DNA from: Sympetrum striolatum | Lineage: Eukaryota > Arthropoda > Insecta > Odonata > Libellulidae | Assembly: GCA_947579665.1 (NCBI GenBank) | Contig: CANPUZ010000051.1 | Coordinates: 310,001-374,000 of the forward strand | Direction: 5' to 3' | DNA length: 64,000 bases | Shown here: positions 21,622-32,799 of the stretch, in pieces | Position numbering within the stretch: position 1 is the stretch's first letter | Layout: every line of letters begins with the position of its first letter | Translations under genes and position numbers: made by a program | The notes under the pieces: model-generated | Seen by the model: only the letters and a program-made list of their open reading frames with translations | Databases searched by the model: none | Told to the model about the DNA's origin: nothing

Positions 21622-22590
21622 AAATCAGTACTGTAATAAACTAAGCGAATAAATCACATGCTAAGCGGACTAATCATACATCAAGCGCACTTATCAGATG
21701 CTTAGCGAAATAATCACAAACTAAGTGAGGTTAACAAGTGCTTGTTAAAATCAATTTGAAGTTTACGGACTAATAAATAACTCATTGAAAGCTAAAACGA
21801 ATTCATTTTAGGCTGAGCTGACTAATCATAAACTAAGCGAATCGATCATTAAATAGGCGAAGTTGTCATTAACTAAGCGAAGTTATCGTTAACTAAGCGT
21901 AGTAATCATAAACTAAGCGACTCAGGATATGCTTAGCCCATCAACCATAAGCCAAGCATTCTAATCGCTAACCAAGCCGAAAAATCACGTACTAAGCGAA
22001 TCATAAAGTAAGCGCACACATCACACTCTCAGCGATATCATCATAAACAAAGCCAAGTTATAATAAACTAAGCTAACTCATAATGAGCTACACGAATTCC
22101 TTCTATGCTAAGCTAACCATTCATTCACAAAGCGAAGTAATCATTAACTAAGCGAACCAATCACAATTTAAGCGAATCACAAACCAAGAAAAGTTTCAAC
22201 TGATTCAAAATTCGCCCCATAATAAACAAAAAACGAGTGTTTTCTAACCGAGGTAATCATTAATTAAGCGTATCAATCACATGCTAAGCGAACTAATCAT
22301 TTCATTATGCGTACTTATCACATGCTTACCGAAGTAATCATAAACAAAGCGCAGCAATCGCATTCTCAGCGAACTTATCATAAACTGAGTGAAGTAAAAG
22401 TAAGCGCAGTAATCAAAAGCTAAGCGAACTAATCATAAATTAAGCGTACTTATCACATGCCTACCGAAGTAATCATAAACGAAGCGCAGTAATCCCATTC
22501 TCAACTAACTTATCATAAGCTAAGCGAACTAATCACAAATGAAGCGTACGAATCACATGCTTAGAGAAGTAATCATAAATCACAAAGTAA
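21622..22590 (+). repeat. 20-bp array A13 (CTAAGCGAACTAATCATAAA)
   Basis: About 45 units with several non-repeat interruptions (about 21,745-21,810 and 22,185-22,240). The last third shows a higher-order repeat of about 120 bases (TTATCACATGC, ACCGAAGTAATCATAAAC, AAGCGCAGTAATC in the same order twice). Confidence 0.9.
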
Positions 22591-22988
22591 TCCTATATCA
22601 TGGAGATGATACACCAAGCATCGCAATAATTGTCGAATCCAGTTGAAATTCGTTAAAAGCATAACTCATCGGTATCCGGATGGAGCGGAAGGAATAAACC
22701 GGAAGTCACCCTATTTACAACCCCATCTACCGGGAGCGGCAGTAGATTGGTTATCTCGACCGAGAAGGGCAATCTTTAATTACCGATATATCGAATAAAA
22801 CGATAATCGATTCGAGGCACTCGAAAAACTTCCGACTTTATTACCTTGTTTTCGAGATAAAATGTCCTCGCAGCATCCCACGTCTTAATGTATCTCTCCC
22901 CCTCTCTGCAAACAAGACTGTCCAAATACGGTGACCGACGATCTTTAATGGAATTCCCTCAAGATTGTTGGGCTCTCCAGAAAATATA
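22591..22988. other. Unique-looking spacer, richer in G and C
   Basis: Lies between A13 and the oppositely oriented A14. It has no repeat resemblance to the rest of the window and no long frame. It could be the loop of a large inverted structure or a regulatory segment; neither is shown by the sequence. Confidence 0.4.
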
Positions 22989-23300
22989 CTCGATTCGTGA
23001 TTAGTAAGGTTTGTGATAAGTTCGCTTATTGAGTGATGAATATGCTTAGTGAGTGATAAGTCCGCTGAGTAAGTTAGTATGTGTTCAGTGTGGCAGGTTT
23101 TCTAAGAATATAATTATTCCGCTTAGTAGACACCTACTTATTCCGCTGAGTAAGTAATGAGTCCGCTTAGCAAGTGATGATTCTGCTTAGTACACGATTA
23201 GCCCGTTCAGTAAGTGACTACTTTGCTAAATAAATGATTAGTCTCATAAGTACGGTATGAATTAGCTGAGTAAGCGATGTCTACGCTAAGATATCGCATT
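22989..23300 (-). repeat. 20-bp array A14 (GCTTAGTAAGTGATGAGTCC)
   Basis: About 15 units with irregular spacing, opposite in orientation to A13. Confidence 0.85.
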
Positions 23301-23765
23301 CTCATCAGTGCAGTAATTATATCTAATCGTACTTCTCATTTTCCCAAATCAAAATTCCTTTAAATTAAAGTACAATTTATTCAAGTACAATTGATTCAAG
23401 TACAATTCTAAACCGCAATAAACCGTACATAAAATCTTTTAAATCAGTCCAAATTTATTTCTAAATACGGAATTCCAAATTTATTCCACGAAATGTCGCT
23501 ATTCTTTTTTCTAATTCTCGGAATATGAAGCAGAAGTGGCGCCGCCTACGGTTATAAATCCGAATTAGCGATTCAGGAAGGAATATCAATCCGAGGGTAT
23601 TCCTTTGGGGTTATGACTCCCTCTGGGGGGAGAAAGGCGGAATGTACTCTCATTTGCAGACGTCTATGGGGGCTCTAAAAAGGTTGTCTTAAAAGAAATG
23701 CATCTACGCTTATGTAATGTTAGCTTGTCTTCTAGGTGTATTGTGGAATTTTCTATGGCGTGGTT
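23301..23765. other. Spacer with short CAAGTACAATT repeat
   Basis: Three near-copies of TCAAGTACAATT at about 23,380-23,412. Nothing else recognised. Confidence 0.4.
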
Positions 23766-23767
23766 TA

Positions 23768-24150
23768 ATAATTATTAGCATTAAACACTTATTACTTCAA
23801 ATAACCATATCAAATTTACACTCATTTTCAAGATTAAAGTGTGTTCTATCAAAATTTTTCAAATTTGCAGACAATTTGGTTCTGCAAATGTGAAAAATAT
23901 CGCTAAAATTGGAAAAAACTCGAAATATTCCATGGCAAAGTTCCATAATTCTTAGCATCAAACGCTTATTCCTGAAAAAATGACCGAATTTGCACTCTTT
24001 ATGAAGATTAGAGTGTGTTCTATCTAATTTTGTCAAAAGTTTGAACAATATGCTTATTTAAACATGGGAAATATGACTTTAAATCGAAAAAATCTCTGAA
24101 TTTTCTACAGCAAGATCTCATAATTTTTATCGTAAAACCCTTTTAAATAT
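23768..24150. repeat. ~177-bp tandem repeat, about 2.1 units
   Basis: Equivalent points TTAGCATTAAACACTTATTA (about 23,775) and TTAGCATCAAACGCTTATTC (about 23,952) are 177 bases apart, and a third start is visible near 24,127. Each unit has AAGATTAAAGTGTGTTCTAT or close. The monomer length is near nucleosomal satellite size, but with only two copies this is a local duplication. Confidence 0.75.
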
Positions 24151-24227
24151 ATAGTTTAGCGTGGTTGTCGTTTCTGACTGAAACATCTACATTGGTCCAT
24201 CTTTCCTCTCTTAAAAATTACGCAATC

Positions 24228-24345
24228 ATGTGATTACTGCGCTTAGTTTGTGATTAGTGCGCTAATCACGTGATCAGTGCGGTTACATTCTGTTTAGTCC
24301 GCTTACTTTATGATGAGGTCGCTTAGTTAGTGATTACTTCGCTTT
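24228..24345 (-). repeat. 20-bp array A15a (GCTTAG orientation)
   Basis: Six units near GCTTAGTTTGTGATTAGTGC. It is followed within about 30 bases by A15b of opposite orientation. Confidence 0.85.
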
Positions 24346-24359
24346 TTTTGGACTATGCA

Positions 24360-24755
24360 CTTGATGAGCATTCTCAGCATTTACTAAGCACATTAAATAC
24401 CTACTAATCGGACCTATTCCATCACTTACTAAGCCCACTCATCAGGTACTAAGCGGACTCATTGCTTACTAAGCGGACTCATTATTTACCATGCATATTC
24501 ATCACATACTAAGCGGACTCATCACTTAATCATCGTTTACTTAGCATATTAATCATATACTAAGCATAATCATCAAATACTAAGCCTAGTCATCACTTCC
24601 TAAGCGGACTAAGCACTTACTAGCATACCTATCGCACACATAGCGCATTCATCAAACACTCAGCATACTCATCACACACCAAGCGCACTCATCACTTACT
24701 CAGCGGACTAATCACTCACTAAGCTTACTCAACGCATACTGAGCGTACCCATCAT
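24360..24755 (+). repeat. 20-bp array A15b (CTAAGC orientation)
   Basis: About 20 units near CTAAGCGGACTCATCACTTA. Together with A15a it makes the tightest orientation switch in the window. Confidence 0.9.
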
Positions 24756-25150
24756 TCCTCCAATTGTCCTTTTTTCCGAGTAATTTGACAAAGCGTGGAG
24801 TGCATTCACTTCTTTATTTACTTTTCTTTTCGACTGCCATTATCTTAGAATTCAACTCCACAGAATTCCTAAAATAAGAGAAGTCTTTTTTTCCTTTTTT
24901 CTCTCGACCTTTTCCCTCCGTCGTATTTCCTTTGTTTTTTTCCCCCTTTCAGTTTCGTTTGTCTCCGCTAGGGGATGGAAAGCGACACCGGTCAAAAAGT
25001 ATCCGAAAAACTTTTTTCTTTTCTTTTTTTTGGAAACTTTTCCGCCAAACTTTATTCTCCCCTTTGACTCCTTTCTTTATTTCAAGTTTAAGAGATTCGA
25101 CAATCGTCGTCATGGGCAACTGCTCGTTCACTGCGACGTGATTTCTCGCA
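24756..25150. other. Pyrimidine-rich spacer
   Basis: 24,880-25,090 is rich in T and C on the plus strand with long CTTTTTTTCC-type runs. No gene recognised. Confidence 0.4.
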
Positions 25151-25310
25151 ATTGTCGTCTGTTTTGACATAGTTCACGTAATTTCGACTCGAAAAATTCA
25201 TTGCACGACCACAATTATAATCTTCATTCAATTTCCTTTCTTTTGGTAATTTTTTGGACTTCGTAGGACCAAATACTTCCCAATCAAAACTGCAAATGAA
25301 ACGAATTTAA
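25150..25310 (-). mobile_element. SINE-A copy 7 (fragment)
   Basis: Minus-strand reading gives TTACCAAAAGAAAGGAAATT, GAATGAAGATTATAATTGTG, GTCGTGCAATG and TTTTCGAGTCGAAATTACG, that is block 1 and adjoining sequence. Head and block 2 were not found. Confidence 0.65.
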
Positions 25311-25589
25311 CACTCTTACGGAGAACTTTTCGATACATATAGAGTCTAATTGGAAAAATTTCTACGAGTATTTATATAGAATAGAACAGATATAGTCTTC
25401 TGGGACCTCCAGGACTTCGAATTCTCTATTTTACCAGGAATTTCATTAAAATAATCTTCGAAAAACACTCCAAAATTGCCGTATTTTATTCCCCGCTATC
25501 AGAATATATTACAGTTTGATTCAAATCTCAATAAATTCCTTCCCTTTCGCCTATTCTATCACCGATTCCTGCTCATCTACGCTGTAGAA

Positions 25590-26795
25590 GTGATAAATGG
25601 GCTCTCTAAATGTTGTGCATGTTTATTGTGTGATAAGCCCGCTTGGTAAGCGATGCGTATGCTTAGAAAGTGATGAGTCCGCTTAGTATGTGATGAGTAG
25701 GCTTAGTAAAAGATGAATGCGCTTAGTATGTGATGAGTAGGCTTAGTAAAAGATGAATGCGCTTAGTAATTATGAGCCCGCTCAATTAATGTTAAGTCCG
25801 CCAAGTGTATGCTGAGTCCGCTGAGTAAACGCTGAGATGGCTAAGTGTATGTTTAGTTCGCTAAGTGAATATTGAGTTTGCTTAGGAAGTGATTTATTGC
25901 ACTTAGTGTTTGATTAGCCTGCTTATTATCAATGCACACAGTAAAGTAACTGTTGACTGAGCTTAGTAAGTGATGAGTATGCTTAGTAAATGTTGAGACC
26001 GCTTAGTAAATGCTGAGTTCACTTATGCTTTTATGAGGATATAGTAAGTTATTAATACGCTTAGTAAATGCTGAGTATGCCAAGAAAAAGTTATGTCCGC
26101 TTAGAAAGGGATTTCACTTAGTAAGTGATAAGTGTGCATATTTAGTGAAAAATTAGCATAGTAAGTGATGAGTGCGCTTAGCGAGTGATGAGTAAGCTTA
26201 GTACATGATGAGACCGGTTAGTGAGTGTTTAGATTATTAGATATATACCCCGCGAGCCGCCAGAGGCGGGAATCCGCTTAGTGAATGTTGATTTATCTCA
26301 GAAATTGATGAGTCCGCTTAGCTAATGATGACTCCGCTTAGTGTGTGATGATTGTGCTTAGCAACCGATGAGTCTGCTTAGCAATGTAAGAGTCCGCTTA
26401 GCTAGCGATGAATTCGCTAAGTGTGTGATGAGTTCCCTTAGTGCATTTCTATTCCGCTCAGCAAATGTCCACACAATACGTTGCATGTTCGCTTAGCGTG
26501 TGATGAGTACGTATAGGAAGTGATAGGTCCGCTTAGCAAGTGAAGATTCCGCTTAATAGCTGATGAGTATACTTAGAAAGTGATGAGTCCACTTATTAAA
26601 TGTTGAGACTGCTAAGTAAATATTGAATTCGCTTACTAAGTGTTGAATTTGCTTACTAAGTGTTGAGCTCGCATAAAAAATGTAGAGTCCGCTTAGCAAG
26701 TGATGGGACAGCTAAGCGAAAGTTGAGTCCACTTAGTGATGAGTGCGCTTAGCAAGTGATGATAAGTGATGAAATCGCTACGCAAGTGTTGAGTG
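25590..26795 (-). repeat. 20-bp array A16, the longest (GCTTAGTAAGTGATGAGTCC)
   Basis: About 58 units. A 40-bp dimer is exactly duplicated at 25,681-25,760. Several units lose or gain one to a few bases, so the register is less strict than in A5 or A17. A non-repeat patch at about 26,240-26,275 contains a GC-rich hairpin resembling the 3' end of the retrotransposon downstream. Confidence 0.95.
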
Positions 26796-27078
26796 TCATC
26801 CAAACAGAGATTACACGTAAGCATAAACCAAAGGATCACTGATTCTATGTCCGATTGATTAACACGGTGTTAATTCCACTGATGACCCTAAAAAGGGGTC
26901 CAAATGACCCCTCAAAGGGTTCCTCTTATCTCCATCAACACATCATCCGGTCAAAAGGGTCATCGCAAACAAGATCAATGTTGACGACAATGAAATCGTC
27001 AAATATATATAAAATATATATTTGAATTTCTATTTCCGAAGTTTACTTATAGTTTTATTGCTCTTCTTCATTTCTTAT
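26796..27078. other. Spacer between A16 and the retrotransposon
   Basis: 26,880-26,945 has mirrored words GACCCTAAAAAGGGGTC and AATGACCCCTCAAAGGGTTC. No gene recognised. Confidence 0.4.
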
Positions 27079-27080
27079 TA

Positions 27081-27142
27081 TGTCTATGTCTATGTCTATG
27101 TAAGAACCCTGCAAGCCGCCTTTCGGCGTGTGGCAGGGGGTG
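27081..27142 (-). other. Retrotransposon 3' UTR: hairpin plus ACATAG tail
   Basis: Read on the minus strand, the end of the element contains CCCTGC...GCAGGG flanking CGCC-GAAA-GGCG, a stem capped by a GNRA-type tetraloop (27,107-27,138). It is followed by three ACATAG-type hexamers (27,081-27,100). CR1/L2-type elements often end in such short tandem tails instead of poly(A), and a 3' hairpin is often the recognition site for their own reverse transcriptase; that role is inferred here. Confidence 0.7.
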
Positions 27143-27156
27143 CAAGCACCTTGACT

Positions 27157-29240
27157 CTATTTTCGTAAACGGCTGCTTTCGCGTATACTTCGCGGAAAAA
27201 ATGAATTTTTGAAACGATTCGTTTTAGCATCTATTTCCCTAATCTTTCGGGCAGTATCAGCACGGCCCAAATAACAGGGGGGTCGCATTATATCGGTTAC
27301 ATCATCTGAAAACGTAATTTCTCTGAACTTATTTAATAAATTTATCCTTTGAATTTTTCTTCTATCTTCTAATGATTCCCATCCCGCGTCCTGTAACATC
27401 TGAGTGACACTCGCTGTTTTATCGTAGCAATTCTTTACAAATCGTATCGCCTTCCGTTGTACTTTTTCTAAATCCCGAATATGACATTTCTCGGCGGGGT
27501 CCCATACACTACATGCATACTCAAGGTGAGGCCTAACTAACGCTAAGTAACATCGCTCGCGAACCTTTTCTTCGCTCCTACCGACTATTCTTTTAACGAA
27601 GCCGAGTTTCTTAAGTGCTTTTCCACATATATTTCGGATGTGGGCACTCCATGATAGATTATTCGTGAGAGTTACTCCAAGATACTTTACCGATTCTACT
27701 GTCATTAGGTTTACCCCTCGGAGACTACAAGAATAATCATTTATTATAGATTTACTTTCGAAGAAGTTAACTACCGAACACTTTTCTACATTAAGCTCTA
27801 ATTGCCAACCATCGCACCAATTCATAATTCTATCTAAGTCGTTCGAAAGGGTTAATCTATCCTCTGAACTAACTATTTCCCTGTAAATGACTGTGTCGTC
27901 TGCGAATATCCTAACATTGCTTTCAATGTGATTGCTGAGGTCGTTGATGTATACTAAAAATAACAACGGTCCAATTACACTGCCCTGAGGGACGCCCGAG
28001 GTCACCTTAACCAAGTTGGAACTAATACCATCGAGTACTACTCGTTGCTCTCTATCGGTGAGAAAGTCTTTTATCCAGTTAATAACTTCTGCATTGATAC
28101 CCGCAACTTCTAATTTGTACAGCAATTTATGATGAGGTACCTTATCGAAAGCCTTCCGAAAATCTAAAAATATCGCATCGACTTGCTTATGTTTTTCAGC
28201 AGAGTTTAGAACATCGTGTACTTATAAAGCCAGCGGAGACTCGCAAGAACGAGTCTTACGAAAACCGTGTTGATTCCTAATTATGAAATTGGACGTTCCA
28301 AGAAAACCCATTAAAGAGCTAGCTATTATATGTTCCATAATTTTACCGCTCAGTGATGTTAAAGATATAGGCCTGTAATTAGCTGGATCGTCCGTAGAGC
28401 CACTTTTAAATATTGGCGTGACATTCGCAATTTTCCAATCTTTCGGGACCTTTCCTTCGCTCATACTCTTGTCAAATATAACTTTAAGAAAAGGTGCTAC
28501 GCTCTCCGCAACTTCCTTGAACACTCGAGCCGGTATGTCTTCAGGACCCGGAGCTTTATTCGGTTTAATCTGTTGCAATAGTTTAATGATGCCGTCTTCT
28601 CTGAAGGTGATTTTCGACATTGATTCAGGTTTATCAACATTCGGGAGAGTATTTGATGTATCGTCAGACGTGAAAACGCTTCGAAAAAAATCATTCAAGA
28701 TATTAGCTTTGCCTTTAGCATCGTTTACTATAATACCGCAAGTATCCTTTAATGAACCAACAGTTTGCTCTTTACCTTGGACCTCACGAACGTACGACCA
28801 AAACGCTTTTGGGTCCTCTTCCAAGTTTTCGCATAAAATCTTCTTTTTATATTGACGGAGGGCATCTCGCATAATTCGTTTAGTTTCCGACTTTGCTTCC
28901 TTATGTTCGCTCTCTTCTCGATCTATGTTGATACTATTCGGTTGCCTCGCAGCGGCTTTTAATTTGGAATGCAAACGCCTCTGTTTCTTTAGTACTCTCC
29001 TAGTCTCCTTATTATACCATCTAGATTCATTAATTTGATTTGAAAGTTCTGAGGGTACAAATTTATCCATTAGGTCACGCATTGTTCTTACAAAGAGATT
29101 CCACGTGTCCTCGGTATTTAAACACATCGCGCGCGTTTTATACTCCAGAAATTCGTACATGAGTTTACATGAGATGATACAAAACCCAGTCTTACGCACT
29201 GAGTGTTCAAAGGAAACAAAAGTTTCTACGAATTGAAATT
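27157..29240 (-). pseudogene. Non-LTR retrotransposon ORF2 (reverse transcriptase), 5'-truncated with one stop
   Basis: One minus-strand frame of about 680 codons encodes the reverse transcriptase part of a CR1/jockey-group LINE. It is interrupted by a single TAA at 28,222-28,224 (about codon 326). Counting from 29,199, recognisable parts are: the linker before the RT with KPNKAPGPEDIP at about 212; PKDWKIANVTPIFK at about 252; NYRPISL at about 274; QHGFRKTRSCES at about 310; then after the stop DFRKAFDKVPHHK at about 346; SGVPQGS at about 401; the catalytic FADD at about 432 (27,895-27,906); and the thumb with YLGVTL. The frame stays the same across the stop and the 32 codons beyond it are normal RT sequence, so the stop is a point mutation rather than a gene boundary. 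No apurinic endonuclease domain precedes the RT; the frame closes at about 29,243. This fits 5' truncation during target-primed reverse transcription. The copy is otherwise little damaged, so it is a fairly young insertion. It is presumably not autonomous. Confidence 0.92.
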
Positions 29241-29249
29241 TTTAATGGG

Positions 29250-30375
29250 CATTGCATAACCAGATATGTGATTCGTGGGATTCTATCACAAGAGAAAAAA
29301 TTGGCTGTATCGAAAAGGAAGCTGAAGAATTAAAGTCACAGTTTTAACCGTTTCTCAAATTTATTTCAAGTCTACAAGTCAGAGTTCCGATAAATATGTG
29401 CGTAACTTACGCGCACAATACCTTTCAGCTGACTGATTTGCTTCCAAAATGGTATATTATTAATAATATCATCCAAAATTAATTTTCACTGATATTGTAC
29501 AGTATTGCTCCAATACTTTTACAAATTTCTACGGAAACCCGGTTATTGAATTATTTTCGTAACTATACAGCAAATTAACGGGTAATTATAAAATAAGGAT
29601 CAGTATATTTTATATCATCCCGAGTAATGAAGAGTCTACTGTACAGACTTTTAATCGTCCAGAATGCTTAACAAAGGAACCAGTTCCTTTGGAATTGTCG
29701 CTAAACTCATCTTGAGATGTGCCCTCCGATAACAGCCCTAAAATAATACAATCCTAATTTATGCAACTAATAATGTTCATTTTACAAAAAACTACATAGA
29801 CATTAACTTACGTTTTCCCGATAGAGGCCTCGAGCTATTAGCGGACTGTGAAAAAATTTTCGGTTGTCCATCTGTATCTTATGAAATCCAAACTAAACTC
29901 TCCTTCGAACTGTTCCCTGTGAATTTCTCAAAAGCACTATTCAAGAGCCTAGCTTTGCATTCACACCCTCAAAACAGTCACATGCAACAGATCTAACTGA
30001 GCGTTTTATCAACCTGTTTGTCTCTCAAACGTAATCTTAATCTCTGTTTTCAGGGTGTAATTTTCGAATTACTTCTCGAATGTTCCCTTGTGTTTTTGCG
30101 AGGAGTAAACGAATCACTTTCGAATTCTTCTCATGGGAATCTTATCTTATGGTGTGAGTCATCTAACAAAAGAATATGGTTAAGAAGTGCATGCGTTGAA
30201 CATTGTGTGCGAAACACTCGTAGCGTCCCATTGATATCGATGTCGGCTCTAGGCCTGCTCTGCTACCGAAAATATCAACTTAGCTGTAATCGGAGCCATA
30301 TTTACTGGCATGCAAAGCTTTCGCTGAATTTATCAAGCAAATGATTGGGGTTTTGTACTCTTCAGCAGAAAAAAG
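29250..30375. other. Unassigned region upstream of the retrotransposon
   Basis: Sequence without 20-bp arrays or SINE-A. A 108-codon plus-strand frame at 30,018-30,344 has no recognisable motif and I do not call it a gene. Confidence 0.4.
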
Positions 30376-30394
30376 CACAGAGCTAGTCATAGGC

Positions 30395-30475
30395 CTTGAC
30401 TCTTGGAGGGGGGGAGGGTTTGAACCCCTAAACTTCCCCCCTTCGCTGCGCCACTGCTTGGGCCTATTTGCAAAA
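30395..30475 (-). mobile_element. Fragment of a G-tract transposon terminus
   Basis: Minus strand reads AAGCAGTGGCGCAGCGAAGG, a G run, TTAGGGGTTCAAACCC and further C/G runs. A start of CAGTGGCG followed by G-runs and GGGGTTC is frequent at the ends of animal transposons. Family assignment is not possible from this fragment. Confidence 0.45.
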
Positions 30476-30854
30476 TACTCACCGCAAAACTTTCTTATGT
30501 CCATTTTGAAGGGAAAACGAAAAAAACTGAATCCTTTGTCTTCTGCCTGCGATTGTCGGACGATACATCGCAACGGACGATCGCAACGAGAGGCAGTTCT
30601 AACTACATTGTTCACCCTGAAACCGAACTTTTCTTCTTTTGGGAAGGAAGGGGATGGCTGTTGACTCTGCTGCAAAGTATTCTTGAAATATTTGTGCTGC
30701 GCTGGAGATATAAATGAATTTCCTACGAGGAGGTACTTTTCCCATCACTGGTGTTTACACGTGCCAACACATGACTTTGTTTTGGGTCTAAATTCTTTTC
30801 AAATACGTTCGTGCCTAAAAATTGTTCTACAAGACATCCCGAACCAAAATACGA

Positions 30855-30905
30855 ATGGGTCTCCAGGGGGGGGCAGCTGCCCCCCCCTGGCGACGCCCAT
30901 GTCAT
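30855..30905. repeat. 28-bp perfect palindrome CCAG(8)CAGCTGC(8)TGG
   Basis: 30,863-30,890 reads the same on both strands: CCA, eight G, CAGCTG, eight C, TGG. It is flanked by ATGGGTCT and CGACGCCCATG. Such G/C palindromes followed by GCGACGCCCAT occur at ends of animal transposons; here it is probably the other end or a relative of the fragment at 30.4 kb. Confidence 0.7.
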
Positions 30906-31184
30906 AGATAAATGCTAGTTATTGTTTTAACTTAACTATTTAATAAAAAGAAAAATATCATATCGCAACGAATGTGCATATTAACTATCATTATTTTAAT
31001 TATATTAATATCTACTATCGTATCTAATGTACGTACCTAGCAACAGCTATTATTGCAACATGACTAGGAGCTAGTAATATATTATCTTTTGTACGTAGCA
31101 ACCATTATTATGTATAACCTAGCTACCATACTTATCGGTATTGTAATCATGTTTGATCACTATTTTGATGGCATAAAGAGTGAT
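30906..31184. other. Spacer without recognised feature
   Basis: AT-rich, with scattered CTAGCAAC and GTACGTA words. Similar words recur at 31,740-31,820 and 32,590-32,720 (ACGTNCCTAGCAACCATTAT), so a diffuse family may flank array A17. Confidence 0.4.
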
Positions 31185-31650
31185 TGAGTAACCTTCTAAG
31201 CTTACTCAACACCTTCTAAGCTAACTCAACACATTCTAAGTTTACTCAGCACTTTCTCAGCTTACTCAATACATTCTAAGACTACTCAACACTTTCTAAG
31301 CGGACTCAGGACATTCTCAGCTTACTCAACACTTTCTAAGCTTGCTCATCACTTTCTTAACGGACTAAACACATTCTTAGCGGACTCAGCACTTTCATAG
31401 TTTACTCAACACTTTCTAAGTGGGCTCAGCACTTTCTCAGCTTACTCAACACCTTCTCAGCTTACTCAACACATTCTAAGCGGACTTAATACTTTCTACG
31501 CGGACTAAGTACATTCTAAGCTTACTCAACACTTTCTAAGTGGACTCAGCCCTTTCTAAGCGGACTCAGCACTGTGTAAGCTTACTAAACCCATTCCAAG
31601 TGCTTCCTGAGCTATCCTTAGCACTTTTTAAGCAAACAAAGTGCATTCTA
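31185..31650 (+). repeat. 20-bp array A17, indel-free (ACTTTCTAAGCGGACTCAAC)
   Basis: From 31,191 to 31,610, 21 units keep an exact 20-bp register with no insertion or deletion. Units differ at several positions each (for example GCTTACTC versus GCGGACTC, ACATT versus ACTTT). Decay starts only in the last units near 31,600. Confidence 0.97.
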
Positions 31651-32770
31651 ACTATTGTATCCTAATTAGTAAAATACGCTTGAGGAACCATTATCATAGG
31701 CATCAACCCAATATAAGCATATTTGATCACTTTTTTAATGAACCCTTGTAACCATTATTATTGTAGCTCAAAAAGTATCTGATAACAATATACTAACGTG
31801 CCTAGCAACCATTATCATAGATATAATATGCATCATCTTTGATTATTAGGAGTGATTATTCGCTGGCATAAAGAGTGATTAAGAGAGATTTGCGACCAAA
31901 ACAAGAGCAACACGTCGATTTTGGATTTTCGTCTTTGCATTCTTCGTTTCGCATTGAAAAACAGTTGATGTGAATGCTTTTTCGGAGACAATCGAATGTG
32001 GTGCCCTCTTTTGGTATGGAATCGGTGGAAAAGCGGAAGTTAAGAGCAGACAATGGAAGGAACCCTTTATAAGAAGAGAGTTCGAGAGAGATTGTTTCCA
32101 AGGTGACAATGAGTTGACCTTAAAAGGGAATGGGGGAGACATTTTTACGCTCTTCGATTGTTATTATCACCGCCAGGGGGCGGACGAGGGGGCAGATGGG
32201 GTTTGAGGGTTTTTGGGAATTTTCTGGGTTCGGAAAGAGAATAGTATAAAATGTCTGTCCTGTTATCTCCATGCTTAGAATGGTCCATAGTATTCTGGCT
32301 TGGTGAGGAATTATAGGGGAAACTACCTCACTCCTCATCTAGCATAGTAAGCCGCACATGTTCGGGAATGATGTTTATAATGTCAGTTTTAGAACCACTG
32401 CTGTTCAAAGAGGTGATTATGTTTTCCTCATACTGCTTCTCTCTTTAAGTTGTAATTCAAAATACTTCATACCTCATCGGTTAGCTCACTCCTCATTGAA
32501 TTGCTCACTAAAGTGTTACAATACAAATTGCTATTTTTACAATCACCGCGTCAACACTAACGTAACTTTACGTTAACTTAATAAACGTAATTAGTATTTC
32601 GTATCAGGCAGTATATAGTGACATAACCGATGTAACTAGTAACAATTACTTTTGCCACGTAACTAGTATAACACACCAACGTTACTAACTGGTAACTAAC
32701 GTACATAGCGACCATTATAATTGCATCTCAACTACATTTATCATGGCCCAAAACGCGTGTTTTCAGACGA
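31651..32770. other. Spacer without recognised gene
   Basis: 31,880-32,210 is less AT-rich and has overlapping open frames on both strands of 70-87 codons, none with a recognisable domain. An AACTACCTCACTCCTCATC phrase is at 32,321. Confidence 0.4.
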
Positions 32771-32799
32771 GGAAATTGCAAGAAAGGATTTCGCAAATT

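Noticed and set aside
25681..26360. Hammerhead ribozyme cores (TGATGAGTCCGC resembles CUGAUGAGUCC)
   Set aside because: The GAAAC part and the required stems are missing; the match comes from the array consensus TGATGAGTCC.
28418..28855. 145-codon plus-strand open frame
   Set aside because: It is the antisense shadow of the retrotransposon reverse transcriptase.
32120..32340. Overlapping short frames on both strands at 31.85-32.34 kb as genes
   Set aside because: Several frames are open at once because the stretch is less AT-rich; none shows a domain, and no splice pattern was found.
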